A stretch of DNA of 7,124 nucleotides from positions 1-7,124 of the forward strand of contig CAITSL010000044.1 of the NCBI GenBank assembly GCA_903895055.1, read 5' to 3'. The notes beneath the pieces were generated by a model that saw nothing but the letters and a program-made list of their open reading frames with translations, made no database searches and was not told where the DNA came from. This DNA is from an uncultured bacterium (lineage in GTDB: Bacteria; Patescibacteriota; Minisyncoccia; Phycocordibacterales; UBA9973). Both the position numbers and the translations under genes were made by a program. This document shows positions 1 to 5,127 of the stretch, piece after piece (the stretch's first letter is position 1; every line of letters starts with the position of its first letter).

Positions 1-1
1 A

Positions 2-1009
2 ATTTATGAAACCAATTTAAAAATAACCGGGTTGGGCTCACAAATAAACGACAACCAAAATTCTATTTCAAACGACTCTAATGCTATCGCGCTCGGTATC
101 AAAGAAATTAATGAATTTGAACAGCAAAGTTTGCTAGAAACAATCTTATCGGAAAATGATTTCACCGCTGTTTGGAACGATATAGGCGATCTGACTACCA
201 TGCATGAAAAAATCAGAGAAACAATTGTAAATTTAAAACAAATAAAAGGTGAGTTGGAAAATACCAAGAAAGTCGCCATTGATGCCAAAAATGAACTAGT
301 GATTCTAAAATCTCAATTGTCCGACCAGAAAAAAATTGTGGATCAAAATACTACGGATAAGAAAAAACTTTTAACTCAAACCAAAAATAGTGAGACGAAT
401 TATCAAAAACTCTTGTCCGATAGATTGGCCAAAAAAGATGCTTTTGAAAAAGAATTGCGCGATTACGAATCGCAATTAAAATACGTGCTTAACCCATCTT
501 CTCTTCCGAGCGCTGGAGTTTTAAGTTGGCCTTTGGATCATATCTTTGTCACTCAATTTTTCGGCAAAACCGAAGCAGGCAAACGCCTGTATGCTAATGG
601 CACTCACAATGGAGCCGATTTTCGAGCTTCAGTTGGCACGCCAGTCATGGCTATGGCGGATGGCACAGTCGCTGGTTTTGGTAATACTGATTTGCAATGT
701 GCTGGTGTATCATTCGGAAAATTTATTTTGATTAAATACAATAATGGATTGGCGAGTACATATGGTCATTTATCGCTCATCAAAGTAAGCGTAGGGGAGC
801 AGGTGAAAAGGGGAGAAGTTGTCGGCTACAGTGGCAACACCGGCTATACTACCGGTCCACATTTACATGTTTCCATTTATGCCAAAGATGCTGTTAATGT
901 CCAAACTCTCCCAAGTAAATCTTGTCCTGGTAGAGTGTTGACCCAGCCGATTGCGCCGATCAATGCATATCTAGACCCGATGTTTTATTTACCCCTTTAC
1001 AAAAGCTAG
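2..1009 (+). CDS. Secreted M23-family murein hydrolase with coiled-coil region (5'-truncated by window edge)
   Basis: This is the C-terminal part of a peptidoglycan endopeptidase of the EnvC/LytM-like M23 family, which acts outside the membrane on murein cross-links. The reading frame is open to the first base, so the TTG at 32 is probably not the real start, and the signal peptide would lie outside the window. There are 335 visible residues. Residues about 60-160 are rich in Lys, Glu, Gln and Leu and look like coiled coil. The catalytic domain follows at about 175-300. Its zinc ligands are H202 and D206 (HNGAD) and H289 (GPHLH), with H256 (YGHLS) and H287 as the other active-site histidines. 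The H202-D206 and H256-H287-H289 spacings match LytM, so the enzyme should be active rather than an EnvC-type degenerate activator. Two cysteines, C233 and C308, could form a disulfide outside the cell. The gene ends just before a pair of promoter-like sequences. Family assignment is firm; the exact bond cut is unknown. Confidence 0.93.
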   Translation: MYETNLKITGLGSQINDNQNSISNDSNAIALGIKEINEFEQQSLLETILSENDFTAVWNDIGDLTTMHEKIRETIVNLKQIKGELENTKKVAIDAKNELVILKSQLSDQKKIVDQNTTDKKKLLTQTKNSETNYQKLLSDRLAKKDAFEKELRDYESQLKYVLNPSSLPSAGVLSWPLDHIFVTQFFGKTEAGKRLYANGTHNGADFRASVGTPVMAMADGTVAGFGNTDLQCAGVSFGKFILIKYNNGLASTYGHLSLIKVSVGEQVKRGEVVGYSGNTGYTTGPHLHVSIYAKDAVNVQTLPSKSCPGRVLTQPIAPINAYLDPMFYLPLYKS

Positions 1010-1024
1010 TAAATTTGTTATAAT
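996..1024 (+). promoter_or_regulatory. Sigma70-type promoter P1, overlapping the end of the M23 gene
   Basis: TTTACA at 996-1001 and a perfect TATAAT at 1019-1024 are separated by exactly 17 bp. The -35 box lies inside the last codons of the M23 hydrolase gene. Transcription would begin near 1031 and read into the two small membrane-protein genes downstream. The match is five of six and six of six to the consensus hexamers. In AT-rich DNA chance matches occur, but the spacing and location support a real promoter. Confidence 0.62.
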
Positions 1025-1055
1025 ACTTGTAATTAGTAATTAATTTGTTATAATA
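1012..1055 (+). repeat. 14-bp direct repeat containing both -10 boxes
   Basis: AATTTGTTATAATA occurs at 1012-1025 and again, identically, at 1042-1055. The copies start 30 bp apart, about three helical turns, so both would face the same side of the DNA. Each contains a TATAAT hexamer. The repeat could be a duplicated promoter core or a site for a dimeric regulator. The bases are observed; the function is inferred. Confidence 0.6.
1027..1054 (+). promoter_or_regulatory. Second promoter P2, placing the start codon at about +1
   Basis: TTGTAA at 1027-1032 and TATAAT at 1049-1054 are separated by 16 bp. Only six bases lie between the -10 box and the ATG at 1061, so a transcript from this promoter would begin at or next to the start codon and be leaderless. 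The -10 region is the second copy of a 14-bp direct repeat whose first copy forms the P1 -10 region. Confidence 0.55.
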
Positions 1056-1060
1056 TTAAT

Positions 1061-1198
1061 ATGAAAAACAAACAAGGTGGATTTATAGAAGCGATAATTA
1101 TTATCATTGCGATAATCATCGTGTTGAGTTTTATGCACATTAGTTTGAGTGGTGTGGTGAATTATATCGTCAATGCATTTCATAATGTTTTTGGTTAA
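1061..1198 (+). CDS. Small 45-aa single-pass membrane protein, unknown function
   Basis: A 45-residue protein starting at ATG 1061. A short basic head (MKNKQGG) is followed by FIE and then an almost pure Ile/Val/Leu helix at about residues 11-25, and a short amphipathic tail ending in NVFG. It should sit in the cytoplasmic membrane with a tiny soluble part. The GG/F junction recalls a type IV prepilin signal, but the Glu is at +3, not the usual +5, so I do not call it a pilin. It lies 18 bp upstream of a larger protein with the same head-plus-helix design, so the two are probably co-transcribed and may be distant paralogues. There is no Shine-Dalgarno sequence; a TATAAT lies six bases before the ATG. 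It resembles short uncharacterised proteins I associate with Parcubacteria, but I cannot name a family. Confidence 0.62.
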   Translation: MKNKQGGFIEAIIIIIAIIIVLSFMHISLSGVVNYIVNAFHNVFG

Positions 1199-1216
1199 AT
1201 TTTAATTTTAATTAAA

Positions 1217-1558
1217 ATGAACGACAAAAAAGACAAAAAAGGAGGCATAAGTATCTTGGGTCTGTTAGTTTTAGGGATTGTGATAGTTTTGATTTTCAGT
1301 TATTTTAAAATAAACGTAAAGACAGTACTACAGAGTCCAGATGGTAAAAATAATGTAAATTATGTCACTGAAGCCGGAAAAAATATTTGGGATAATTATT
1401 TGAGGGAGCCGACCACTTATCTTTGGAATAATTTTGTAAATATATTTTGGAATTCTTTTTTGGATACTATGACCGGGAAAGGAACAATTTTTCAAAAACT
1501 TGCCCCAACTGTGCCTTTTGGAAATACAAACAACAGTAGTAGTTCTACTATACCATAA
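1217..1558 (+). CDS. Small 113-aa membrane protein with Trp-rich segment, unknown function
   Basis: A 113-residue protein from ATG 1217. It has a lysine-rich head (residues 1-8), a GG at 9-10, a hydrophobic helix at about 11-30, then the segment KINVKTVLQSP. Next comes an aromatic stretch at about 57-83 with W58, W70 and W78 spaced 8-12 residues apart, which may be an amphipathic or membrane-surface helix. The tail ends in a low-complexity Asn/Ser run (about 103-111). The head and first helix resemble those of the 45-residue protein just upstream, which suggests a paralogous pair in one transcript. The cytoplasmic side is probably the basic N-terminus. No catalytic motif is visible and no function can be assigned. 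The start has no Shine-Dalgarno sequence; the bases before it are all A or T. Confidence 0.72.
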   Translation: MNDKKDKKGGISILGLLVLGIVIVLIFSYFKINVKTVLQSPDGKNNVNYVTEAGKNIWDNYLREPTTYLWNNFVNIFWNSFLDTMTGKGTIFQKLAPTVPFGNTNNSSSSTIP

Positions 1559-1578
1559 AGATATATTGTGCGACACTA

Positions 1579-1609
1579 TTCACCAAGGCTACGCAGGGCA
1601 AGCCTCCCA
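1579..1609. repeat. GC-rich intergenic block, possible copy of a dispersed short repeat
   Basis: Between the convergent genes ending at 1558 and 1636 lies a block much richer in G and C than its AT-rich flanks (19 of 29 bases at 1581-1609). It contains AGGCT at 1586-1590 and its complement AGCCT at 1601-1605, which could pair with a 10-base loop. No T-run directly follows, so it is a poor terminator. From memory it resembles GC-rich short repeats scattered between genes in some Patescibacteria assemblies. No second copy is present in the window, so the repeat label is an inference. Confidence 0.35.
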
Positions 1610-1635
1610 TAATACTGTCCCCTTTTAAACAAAAA

Positions 1636-2025
1636 CTAGCAAGAACTGGAAAGAGTATAACCGGCTTTTTCAGCCTCACTTGATGTATTAAAATAAATTC
1701 TGTTTTCTTCTTTAATAGATTTTCCAGCCGAACATCCGGCTGAATAATATTTTTTACCTTTTTTTGAGGCAAAATAGTTCCCTTTGCTGTTTGCCTGTAT
1801 TCTCTCCGTAATACTGGGATTTAGGCTTATCTTTGGCATATTTGCCTCTAAAGAGCCTATGGCGCTGGCTTCTTGGCCTTTATATTCGATTTTAACGCCA
1901 TTTAAAGCGTCTTGTTTGGACAATCTACCCAAATAAAATGAGCTAATGCCCACTAAAATTACGATAAGAATGGTTAAAATATCTTTCCCCTTGTCGCTCT
2001 CTACAAATAACTTGATTTTTTGCAT
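1636..2025 (-). CDS. Membrane-anchored protein with degenerate Ada-type metal-binding domain
   Basis: A 129-residue protein starting at ATG 2025. Residues about 15-33 form one transmembrane helix after a short charged head, and a linker runs from about 34 to 80. The C-terminal 46 residues (about 84-129) resemble the N-terminal zinc-binding domain of the DNA-repair protein Ada: FASKKGKKYYSAGC, then IKEENRIYF, then SEAEKAGYT and a terminal Cys. Canonical Ada uses four cysteines; here only C98 and C129 remain, so the metal site is incomplete unless it is completed by a partner or by dimerisation. No methyltransferase domain is attached, so this is not a repair enzyme. Similar Ada-like tails occur on small exported proteins in Patescibacteria, where the role is unknown. 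The domain is probably outside the cell, inferred from topology. AGGAG lies 13 bases before the ATG, a long spacing; alternatively the message is leaderless. Confidence 0.75.
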   Translation of the reverse strand: MQKIKLFVESDKGKDILTILIVILVGISSFYLGRLSKQDALNGVKIEYKGQEASAIGSLEANMPKISLNPSITERIQANSKGNYFASKKGKKYYSAGCSAGKSIKEENRIYFNTSSEAEKAGYTLSSSC

Positions 2026-2032
2026 ATAATTG

Positions 2033-2061
2033 TTTATACTCCTAATGCATTAATTTATAGA
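2033..2061 (+). promoter_or_regulatory. Weak candidate promoter for rpmA
   Basis: TTTATA (2033-2038) and TATAGA (2056-2061) are 17 bp apart, each matching four of six consensus bases. Some promoter is expected here because rpmA is divergent from its neighbour and has no other upstream gene. This pair is the best I can see, but it is weak. Confidence 0.28.
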
Positions 2062-2064
2062 TTA

Positions 2065-2092
2065 ATTTTATCATTTAATAAATAGAAAACAA
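2065..2092 (-). promoter_or_regulatory. Candidate promoter for the Ada-like membrane protein
   Basis: On the minus strand TTGTTT (2092-2087) and TAAAAT (2070-2065) are separated by 16 bp. The start would be near 2058, giving a leader of about 30 bases that contains AGGAG (2043-2039). A competing reading is TATAAA at 2038-2033, seven bases before the ATG, which would make the message leaderless. Both are modest matches in AT-rich DNA. Confidence 0.35.
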
Positions 2093-2093
2093 T

Positions 2094-2366
2094 ATGGCAC
2101 ATAGAAAAGCCGGCGGAACAGCCAAAAACTTAAGAGATTCAAACCCAAAGTACCTAGGTACAAAACTTGCTGATGGCGAGCGTGCCCAAGCAGGGTCTAT
2201 CATCATTCGCCAACGTGGCACAGTCATCATGGCCGGCAATAATGTCAGTACCGGGAAAGATCATACCCTCTTTGCATTAAAAGATGGCACGGTAAAATTT
2301 GGAACTAAGAGAAAAACTTCTTTCAACGGAAAAACTTTGGTGAAAAAAGTGGTGAATGTAATCTAA
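2094..2366 (+). CDS. rpmA: 50S ribosomal protein L27
   Basis: A complete 90-residue L27, a protein of the large subunit whose N-terminal tail reaches towards the peptidyl transferase centre. The diagnostic start MAHRKAGGTAKNLRDS is present, followed by the conserved core AGSIIIRQRGT and GKDHTLFALKDGTVKF. The protein begins directly at MAH, without the cleaved N-terminal extension found in Firmicutes. The gene usually follows rplU (L21); here the upstream neighbour is a divergent membrane-protein gene, so the pair is split. No Shine-Dalgarno sequence is visible before the ATG. The transcript should stop at the hairpin 12 bases past the stop codon. Confidence 0.98.
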   Translation: MAHRKAGGTAKNLRDSNPKYLGTKLADGERAQAGSIIIRQRGTVIMAGNNVSTGKDHTLFALKDGTVKFGTKRKTSFNGKTLVKKVVNVI

Positions 2367-2378
2367 TAAAATAAAAAT

Positions 2379-2413
2379 TTCGGAAGTCGGACTTCCGAAT
2401 ATTTAGATTTTTT
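2379..2413. terminator. Hairpin terminator between convergent rpmA and rplI, probably bidirectional
   Basis: TTCGGAAGT (2379-2387) and ACTTCCGAA (2391-2399) form a perfect 9-bp stem with a three-base CGG loop. For plus-strand transcripts a run of six T follows at 2408-2413, eight bases past the stem. For minus-strand transcripts the tail is better: one A, then five T and further T-rich sequence directly after the stem. It should end both rpmA and the ctp-rplI operon. Confidence 0.85.
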
Positions 2414-2846
2414 CTACAACGAGTTTAAACGAAGACTTTTGTTTCCCGATTTTGATTTGAATTTCAAATTCCCCTACTTGTTTGATCGGTTTTTCCAAGA
2501 CTATGAAGCTCTCCCCTATTTCCGCTCGATATTCTTTTTGCATCGCCTCAATTATTTCTTTTTTGTGAATCGCAGAAAAAAGATGCCCTTTGTCGTCGGC
2601 CTTAACTTTGATAGTAATCACTTTGCTTTTTATTTCTTCTAAATTCTTCAACAGTAAACTTTCCTGCACTTCTCTTTCAATTATGATTTCTTTCTTGTTT
2701 CTCTCCAAATCAGCCAGTGCTTTGAGTGTCGCCATTTCGGCTAATTGGCGGGGAAATAAAAAATTCACGGCATAACCGTCATTCACATTTTTTATGTCGT
2801 GTCTTTTACCGACGCTAGGAACATCTTTTAAGAAAATTACTTTCAT
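2403..2846 (-). CDS. rplI: 50S ribosomal protein L9
   Basis: A complete 147-residue L9, close to the usual length of about 149. The N-terminal RNA-binding domain shows MKVIFLKDVPSVGK and the signature GYAVNFLFPRQLA (residues 24-36). A long charged connecting helix runs from about 41 to 75, and the C-terminal domain spans about 76-147. L9 is non-essential in well-studied bacteria and helps maintain reading frame; it is absent from some Patescibacteria lineages, so its presence narrows the host. The start codon overlaps the stop of the upstream S41 protease gene as ATGA (2843-2846), so translation is likely coupled. The classical partners rpsF and rpsR are not adjacent. The operon ends at the hairpin at 2379-2399. 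Confidence 0.98.
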   Translation of the reverse strand: MKVIFLKDVPSVGKRHDIKNVNDGYAVNFLFPRQLAEMATLKALADLERNKKEIIIEREVQESLLLKNLEEIKSKVITIKVKADDKGHLFSAIHKKEIIEAMQKEYRAEIGESFIVLEKPIKQVGEFEIQIKIGKQKSSFKLVVEKI

Positions 2847-4054
2847 TTGTTTAAAACTTCTACTGCTTTATTCATTTGCGAATCTGTCTTAGTATCAACA
2901 TCTTTCTGGGTTATAACTATCTTATAGTCCGGGGTGAGTCCCTTTTTGGAAATCCAGGTACCTTTAGGGGTAAGCCATTTGGCTACGGTAATTTTCATAA
3001 TCGTGTCTGGGGTTATATTGACTACTTCTTGGACAGAACCTTTGCCGTAACTTTGATCTCCAACCAATTTGGCAATACTATAATCTTGCATTGCTCCGGC
3101 CAGTATTTCGGAAGCGGAAGCCGAACCACTGTCTATCAATATCACAAATTTTAATTTATCGGTAAAAATATTATAACCCGCACTTCGGTAGATTTTTTGT
3201 TTTTGATTATTACCATAATCTTCGATTACCACCGGTTTCCCCGAAGGCAAAAACCAGCTGGCCATATCGACTGCGGCATCCAGATACCCCCCAGGATTGC
3301 CTCGTAAATCAAGAATTAATTTATCGGTTTTACTTTCCGTGAATTGTTTGATCGCATTGCGAAATAAATTGGCAGAATTTTCAGAAAAACTATTTAGAGT
3401 AATTACAAATATTCCGTCCGGCCTTAAATTTGTCTCAACGGTGGGCACATTGATAATATCTCGCACCACCGGTATTTCTCTGGATTCTTTTTCCCCTTCC
3501 CTAAAAATGGTAAGAATTACTGTAGTTCCCTTACTTCCGCGCAGTAAACTAATCGCTTGATCAATACTCAAATCGGAAGTGACCGTTTTATCAATTTTCA
3601 AAATTTTATCTCCGGGTTTGAGCCCTGCTTTATAGGCTGGAGTATCTTTCAAAGGAGCGATAATGGTAAGTATTTTATCTTTTATCCCGACTTCTGCTCC
3701 AATCCCAGAAAAAGAACCCGCAATACTATCTTCAAATGACTTTGTCTCAGTTGGGTTGAAAAATACGCTGTAAGGATCGTTTAAAGAGCCCATCAGGCCT
3801 GAAATGGCCCCATAAACACGTTCTTGGGCAGTGATTGCTTTTGCATCCGGGGATTTTTCATCAATGGTATTCCAGGCTTTCCAAAATGGAGAAAAGTCGG
3901 TCAAAATTGTTGACGGATTTTCTTTATTCGAAACGGCTGTAATTTTGCTAACATCGGATTGAATATGAAAACCAATATAGATACCCAGCCCAAAAAAAAC
4001 AAGCACCAGAATAAAAACAATAACGACGGATTTTGTTTTTAGATATTTAAACAT
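2843..4054 (-). CDS. ctpA: C-terminal processing protease, S41 family, membrane-anchored with PDZ domain
   Basis: A serine protease of the CtpA/CtpB type that cleaves exported proteins near exposed C-termini. With the start at 4054 it has 403 residues: a signal anchor at about 9-29, a helical part, a PDZ domain at about 113-190 (AGLKPGDKILKID), and the S41 core with LDLRGNPGGYLD at about 248-259. The catalytic Ser is S313 in GSASASE, the Lys is K338 in YGKGSVQ and a conserved Gln is Q342. The 25-residue Ser-Lys and 4-residue Lys-Gln spacings match B. subtilis CtpB, so it should be active. An ATG at 4120 would add 22 residues ahead of the anchor but overlap the upstream gene by 47 bp; I prefer 4054, where MFKYLKTK gives a normal basic head. 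Neither start has a clear Shine-Dalgarno sequence. It is the middle gene of an operon with a small membrane protein before it and rplI after it. CtpA versus CtpB naming is not resolvable here. Confidence 0.95.
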   Translation of the reverse strand: MFKYLKTKSVVIVFILVLVFFGLGIYIGFHIQSDVSKITAVSNKENPSTILTDFSPFWKAWNTIDEKSPDAKAITAQERVYGAISGLMGSLNDPYSVFFNPTETKSFEDSIAGSFSGIGAEVGIKDKILTIIAPLKDTPAYKAGLKPGDKILKIDKTVTSDLSIDQAISLLRGSKGTTVILTIFREGEKESREIPVVRDIINVPTVETNLRPDGIFVITLNSFSENSANLFRNAIKQFTESKTDKLILDLRGNPGGYLDAAVDMASWFLPSGKPVVIEDYGNNQKQKIYRSAGYNIFTDKLKFVILIDSGSASASEILAGAMQDYSIAKLVGDQSYGKGSVQEVVNITPDTIMKITVAKWLTPKGTWISKKGLTPDYKIVITQKDVDTKTDSQMNKAVEVLNK

Positions 4055-4073
4055 AAGAAATTTGTTTTTTGTT

Positions 4074-4295
4074 TTATTGTTCAGTTTTGGTAAAATCTTT
4101 GTTTTCGGAAAAATTATCAAATACCTTTTCTTCTTTTTTGTCTTTCTTGGATTCCAAATATATCCGATAACCCAGATATATTATCAATAAACCGGTAACG
4201 GCAAATAGGATGTTTTTGATAGTAAAAGGAAAACCCAAATACGGCAAGATTATAACCCAAACACCAATTATTAAAAATTTTCTTGATCTTTCCAT
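4074..4295 (-). CDS. Small two-helix membrane protein with charged tail, unknown function
   Basis: A 73-residue protein from ATG 4295. Two hydrophobic helices lie at about residues 6-22 and 26-44, joined by a short turn containing LGFPF. A hydrophilic tail of about 28 residues follows (ESKKDKKEEK and onwards). Both ends are probably cytoplasmic. It resembles short conserved hypothetical proteins that I associate with Patescibacteria, but I know no function. It is the first gene of the minus-strand operon, 19 bp before the S41 protease. A TTG at 4331 in the same frame would add 12 residues, but those bases form a promoter whose TATAAT ends six bases before the ATG, so I chose 4295. A competing ATG at 4299 in another frame gives only a shadow reading. 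Confidence 0.65.
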   Translation of the reverse strand: MERSRKFLIIGVWVIILPYLGFPFTIKNILFAVTGLLIIYLGYRIYLESKKDKKEEKVFDNFSENKDFTKTEQ

Positions 4296-4301
4296 CCATC
4301 C

Positions 4302-4331
4302 ATTATAACTTTTTTCTACCCCAAAACGCAA
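4302..4331 (-). promoter_or_regulatory. Promoter of the small-membrane-protein/ctpA/rplI operon, probably leaderless
   Basis: On the minus strand TTGCGT (4331-4326) and a perfect TATAAT (4307-4302) are separated by 18 bp. The ATG at 4295 follows the -10 box after exactly six bases, so the message would begin at or beside the start codon. The same arrangement occurs before the ATG at 1061. Confidence 0.55.
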
Positions 4332-4341
4332 ATAAAATTGT

Positions 4342-4370
4342 TTGACAGAAACTGTTATAAAAGGTAGTAT
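4342..4370 (+). promoter_or_regulatory. Sigma70-type promoter for the PlsC-like acyltransferase
   Basis: A perfect TTGACA (4342-4347) and TAGTAT (4365-4370) are separated by exactly 17 bp. The start would be near 4377, leaving a leader of about 40 bases before the ATG at 4417. This is the best -35 box in the window. It lies back to back with the promoter of the minus-strand operon, the two sharing the 4302-4370 interval. Confidence 0.65.
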
Positions 4371-4416
4371 AAATGTGGAAAAAGTTATTTAATTTAACCT
4401 TAAAAATATAGGCCCT

Positions 4417-5127
4417 ATGAAAAAGTTAGTCGCTTCTTTCTTGAGATACCTTTTTTATTGGGGTTTTTATGTTTTTGGAAAAATTTTTTCAAAAATCTTG
4501 AACCAAATAAAAGTATCGGGTAAAGAACATATACCAAAAAAAGATGTATTTTGTCTTTTTGCTGACCACAAAACTATTGCTGATCCGTGGTGGATATTGC
4601 TTGCAACAGTTAATTTTTTTAGAATGTTCGTTTATCAAAAACGTATTCCAGTAAGTGCTGCTGATAGCAAAAATTTCTTTTCACGACCCTTCAAGAGACA
4701 TTTCTTTAAACTTATGAAATGCATCTCCGTGAGTAGAAATTCTCACAGTATCACCTTAATGGAAAAGCAAGTTGATCAATATTTAGAGGTTTTGGAAGAG
4801 TGGAAACAAAATTTACTGATATTTTTTACCGGAACAAGATCGAGAGATGGAGAAATTGGAAAATGTAAATATGGGCCTGCTAAACTAGTTATAAAAGCTC
4901 CCCATATAAAATATATACCAGTTTTTCTTGATAAAGGTATTGAAAAGATTATGCCCATCAAAGAAGGAAAAATTTTTTCGATGCTATCGTTCTTTCACAA
5001 AGGTCATATAATTTTTGGACCTGCAATAAATTTTTCTGATATTCTTGAAAAAGAAATTGAAGAGATAGAAAAGATAAAATTAATTCAAGAAAAAATAAGG
5101 CAATCTGTTCTTGCTCTTAAACCATAA
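4417..5127 (+). CDS. PlsC-like 1-acylglycerol-3-phosphate acyltransferase family protein
   Basis: A 236-residue protein of the lysophospholipid acyltransferase family, whose members transfer a fatty acyl group to lysophosphatidate or a related acceptor at the inner membrane face. The N-terminus is hydrophobic (about 5-20), probably membrane-associated. The catalytic block HX4D is present as H51 and D56 in DHKTIAD. The third family block is recognisable as FFTGTRSRDG (136-145), followed by a Lys-rich KCKYGPAKLVIKA stretch and IPVFL (167-171). The usual FPEGTR is changed to FFTGTR, so the conserved Glu thought to help bind the glycerol phosphate is missing; the acceptor may differ. The C-terminal 30 residues are a charged helix. 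It stands alone on the plus strand between minus-strand genes, with its own promoter and terminator, and looks even richer in A/T than its neighbours. Family is fairly sure, substrate unknown. Confidence 0.85.
   Translation: MKKLVASFLRYLFYWGFYVFGKIFSKILNQIKVSGKEHIPKKDVFCLFADHKTIADPWWILLATVNFFRMFVYQKRIPVSAADSKNFFSRPFKRHFFKLMKCISVSRNSHSITLMEKQVDQYLEVLEEWKQNLLIFFTGTRSRDGEIGKCKYGPAKLVIKAPHIKYIPVFLDKGIEKIMPIKEGKIFSMLSFFHKGHIIFGPAINFSDILEKEIEEIEKIKLIQEKIRQSVLALKP

Noticed and set aside
1061..1120. Possible type IV prepilin signal in the 45-residue protein (GG then FIE and a hydrophobic helix)
   Set aside because: The Glu falls at +3 instead of +5, the neighbouring paralogue has no Glu at all, and no pilus assembly gene is present in the window.
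1205..1218. Perfect 14-bp palindrome ATTTTAATTAAAAT over the start of the 113-residue protein gene
   Set aside because: It is made only of A and T in an AT-rich gap and is readily expected by chance; a hairpin from it would be weak.
1586..1605. AGGCT/AGCCT hairpin as a terminator for the convergent genes at 1558 and 1636
   Set aside because: The stem is only five pairs with a 10-base loop, and no T-run directly follows on either strand.
1548..1772. A 74-residue minus-strand reading frame covering the GC-rich block
   Set aside because: It overlaps the end of the Ada-like gene in another frame and has no recognisable features; the Ada-like frame is clearly the real one.
4054..4120. Longer start for the S41 protease at 4120
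   Set aside because: It would overlap the upstream gene by 47 bp and put 30 residues ahead of the signal anchor; the ATG at 4054 gives a normal membrane-insertion head. It cannot be fully excluded.
4295..4331. TTG start at 4331 for the small two-helix membrane protein
   Set aside because: The extra 36 bases hold a good -10 and -35 pair, and a natural ATG lies at the expected distance from the -10 box.
4373..4411. A 12-codon open reading frame (MWKKLFNLTLKI) in front of the acyltransferase gene
   Set aside because: Its ATG lies upstream of, or right at, the predicted transcription start, it has no ribosome-binding site and it shows no attenuator-like hairpin.
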